From positions 1-34,939 of the forward strand of contig JAJPJO010000424.1 of NCBI GenBank assembly GCA_021324135.1: 34,939 nucleotides of DNA, read 5' to 3'. The DNA comes from Pseudomonadota bacterium. GTDB taxonomy: Bacteria > Cyanobacteriota > Vampirovibrionia > Obscuribacterales > Obscuribacteraceae. Made by a program: the position numbers and the translations under genes. Within the stretch, counting starts at the first letter, position 1. Every line of letters begins with the position of its first letter. A model generated the notes under the pieces. It made no database searches, was not told the origin of the DNA, and was given only the letters and a program-made list of their open reading frames with translations. Shown one piece after another: positions 34,309 to 34,939 of the stretch.

Positions 34309-34939
34309 TTACTCGTGACCATTTCCATATGGGAACCACCAGGATTTAGGAGCACAAGCGAACTCCCAGTGGACATGCTTGGTTTCGCGAAATGCCTCTA
34401 ACCCCTCGATACCGAGTTCTCGTGCCCCCCCGCTCAACTTCATGCCTCCGAAAGGCCCGGCGTAATTGTCCGTGAGGGGGTCGTTTATCCAGATGGTTCC
34501 GGCCTTCACCTCCTCGAGAAAAATCTTGGCCTTCATCGGGTCCTGAGTGAGAAGGCAGGCCCCGAGCCCATATTCGGATTGATTAACGAACTCGATTGCC
34601 TGATCGAATGAATCGTACTCCATGAGCGGAATTGCAGGACCGAATGTTTCCTCCTGCATAATTTTCATTGAATGATTGACACCCGTGATCACTGTCGGCT
34701 CATAAAAATAACCCTTCAAAAGGTGAGCTGGGCGGCGTCCTCCGGTGAGAACCTTGGCCCCTCTTTCAATGGCGTCGCCGACGTGACTCTCGACCTTCTC
34801 GCGGAAGGAGGCACCGATCATCGGGCCGACATCAGTGTTTGGCTCGATACCCGGTCCGAGTCTCAGGTCTTTGACAAACGAAACAATCGCCTCGGTAAAC
34901 TCCTTATGCCGCTTGCTGGGCAGATAAACGCGTTCGCTC
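34309..34939 (-). CDS. Aldehyde dehydrogenase, C-terminal part (runs off the window)
   Basis: This is an NAD(P)-dependent aldehyde dehydrogenase that oxidises an aldehyde to the acid. The reading frame stays open to the right edge of the window. The first visible residues are SERVYLPSKRHKEFTEA, which normally follow the catalytic Cys (in G-Q-x-C) by a few residues, so the nucleophile lies just outside. Visible marks are QEETFGPAIPL (the conserved Glu-Glu-x-F-G-P), GLGACLLTQD, GTIWIND and GPFGGMKLSGGARELGIEG near the C-terminus, ending with ETKHVHWEF. The tail resembles betaine- or amino-aldehyde type enzymes, but substrate cannot be set from this part. The internal ATG at 34821 is not the true start. 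Confidence 0.9.
   Translation of the reverse strand, partial: SERVYLPSKRHKEFTEAIVSFVKDLRLGPGIEPNTDVGPMIGASFREKVESHVGDAIERGAKVLTGGRRPAHLLKGYFYEPTVITGVNHSMKIMQEETFGPAIPLMEYDSFDQAIEFVNQSEYGLGACLLTQDPMKAKIFLEEVKAGTIWINDPLTDNYAGPFGGMKLSGGARELGIEGLEAFRETKHVHWEFACAPKSWWFPYGNGHE

Overview
The window reads as a bacterial chromosome segment of moderate G+C content with about 24 protein genes on both strands. I see no rRNA, tRNA, CRISPR array or insertion sequence. The gene mix is: a cytochrome bd oxidase with a short Q-loop, a DUF4388 signalling protein, secreted matrixin-like proteases, a secreted protein with repeated LERLE-x-x-FG segments, and a glycogen-to-trehalose gene set. This would fit a non-photosynthetic relative of cyanobacteria (Melainabacteria/Vampirovibrionia, for example the Obscuribacterales). 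That is an inference from gene content; no marker gene here fixes the taxonomy.

Region 1 (1-6.1 kb) holds a NarL-type response regulator and a soluble histidine kinase that overlap by one base, then a secreted matrixin-like protease divergent from nagB, a secreted cyclophilin and a secreted repeat protein. Region 2 (6.0-11.2 kb) holds a seven-unit, 40-bp tandem repeat downstream of a lone dnaK, then a DUF4388 protein with a degenerate GGDEF domain and a UPF0173 metal-dependent hydrolase. Region 3 (11.2-18.8 kb) holds envelope and secreted proteins: a TIM-barrel-like protein, a DUF3887 + alpha/beta hydrolase, three unassigned membrane proteins, a second matrixin-like protease paralogous to the first, and csaA.

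Region 4 (18.8-23.9 kb) is a plus-strand run: cydA-cydB (11-bp overlap), a TlpA-like thiol reductase, a DUF4149 membrane protein, and a long anhydro-MurNAc kinase relative that overlaps it by 4 bp. Region 5 (23.9-33.7 kb) is a plus-strand trehalose block: treZ, a giant MalQ-TreY fusion, and treX/glgX. TreX debranches glycogen, TreY converts the terminal linkage of the glucan to a trehalose linkage, and TreZ releases trehalose. Region 6 holds tandem hairpins, a DUF378 protein and the C-terminal part of an aldehyde dehydrogenase that runs off the right edge.

The strongest observation is in the MalQ-TreY fusion. The TreY half keeps its three catalytic acids. The full-length MalQ (GH77) half has lost all three at the expected positions (RIDH is RMRG, GED is MYY, THD is PPS), so it looks like a pseudoenzyme retained as a glucan-handling module. 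Other points of interest are the tandem palindromic repeats behind dnaK, the paralogous protease pair, several perfect palindromes in divergent or upstream intergenic regions, and a polytopic membrane protein with conserved-looking His clusters.
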